64,000 nucleotides of DNA from Chionis minor. Taxonomy: Eukaryota > Chordata > Aves > Charadriiformes > Chionididae. The notes beneath the pieces were generated by a model. The model worked only from the letters and a program-made list of their open reading frames with translations, was not told where the DNA came from and ran no database searches. The stretch spans positions 26,529 to 90,528 of the forward strand of contig VZSF01011134.1 in the NCBI GenBank assembly GCA_013398295.1, given 5' to 3'. Below are positions 63,896 through 64,000 of this stretch, piece after piece; within the stretch, counting starts at the first letter, position 1, and each line of letters begins with the position of its first letter. Made by a program: the position numbers and the translations under genes.

Positions 63896-64000
63896 CTGGG
63901 GGAAAAGACAAGCCGCCCGTCGAGGAGCACCGCGCAGCAGCATCATCACCCCCCACCCACCCCCCCCGGCCAAAACCCGCACCCATCCCGCATCACCACC
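63280..64000 (-). promoter_or_regulatory. CpG-rich 5' region of LGI2 (partial island)
   Basis: The sequence is very GC-rich with frequent CpG (for example around 63340-63560 and 63680-63720) and covers exon 2. It is cut by the window edge. CpG islands at the 5' end of vertebrate genes usually mark promoters, so the LGI2 promoter and exon 1 are expected just beyond 64,000. Confidence 0.6.
63824..63895 (-). CDS. LGI2: LGI2 coding exon 2 (LRR unit)
   Basis: This 72-bp exon encodes one 24-residue leucine-rich repeat (begins SLVNGTF, ends SLQLL). The acceptor is a C-rich tract followed by CAG at 63898-63896, and the donor GTGAGT starts at 63823. The first base completes a Leu codon begun in exon 1, and the last two bases start the next Leu codon. 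The NGT sequon is a potential N-glycosylation site. Identical 72-bp size and phase are shared with the next three exons, the usual LGI family pattern. Confidence 0.93.

Overview
This is a vertebrate, almost certainly avian, nuclear genomic window. The evidence is two spliced genes with canonical GT-AG introns, many chicken-repeat-1 (CR1) LINE fragments with the typical 3' end ending in short ATTCTATGA-like repeats, CpG-island promoter sequence and large introns. Most long open frames outside the exons described here look like chance frames.

Two protein genes lie head-to-tail on the minus strand. At the left, positions 1 to about 12.5 kb hold the 5' part of CCDC149, a coiled-coil protein. Two internal coding exons are visible (2204-2365 and 1619-1657), and a CpG island at about 11.7-12.5 kb is the probable promoter and first exon. 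That island is interrupted by a 263-base run of N, so the start codon of CCDC149 is not visible. At the right, 47,267-63,895 holds coding exons 2-8 of LGI2, a secreted leucine-rich-repeat and EPTP-repeat (beta-propeller) protein of the nervous system. All visible exons are intact, and only exon 1 (signal peptide and N-terminal cap) is off the right edge. A long 3' UTR ending near 44,015 is inferred from a polyadenylation signal followed by a GU-rich stretch. As I recall, CCDC149 and LGI2 are also neighbours in the same orientation on human 4p15.2, which supports both calls.

The roughly 31.5 kb between the genes (about 12.5-44 kb) shows no convincing gene. It holds CR1 fragments in both orientations, the longest (40,941-42,127) keeping a broken reverse-transcriptase region, plus one probable ancient LINE fragment, small tandem duplications, simple repeats, and a perfect-looking 1,785-bp direct duplication separated by a single N. 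A similar 201-bp duplication around a single N lies at 4,472-4,874. The single N exactly at both junctions suggests assembly artefacts rather than biology.

I found no undescribed multi-gene system. The most useful follow-ups are the two N-flanked duplications, the gap over the CCDC149 first exon, alternative hairpins in the predicted LGI2 3' UTR, a thrice-repeated 16-base motif inside the 1.8-kb block, and a possible decayed coding fragment near 16.4 kb.
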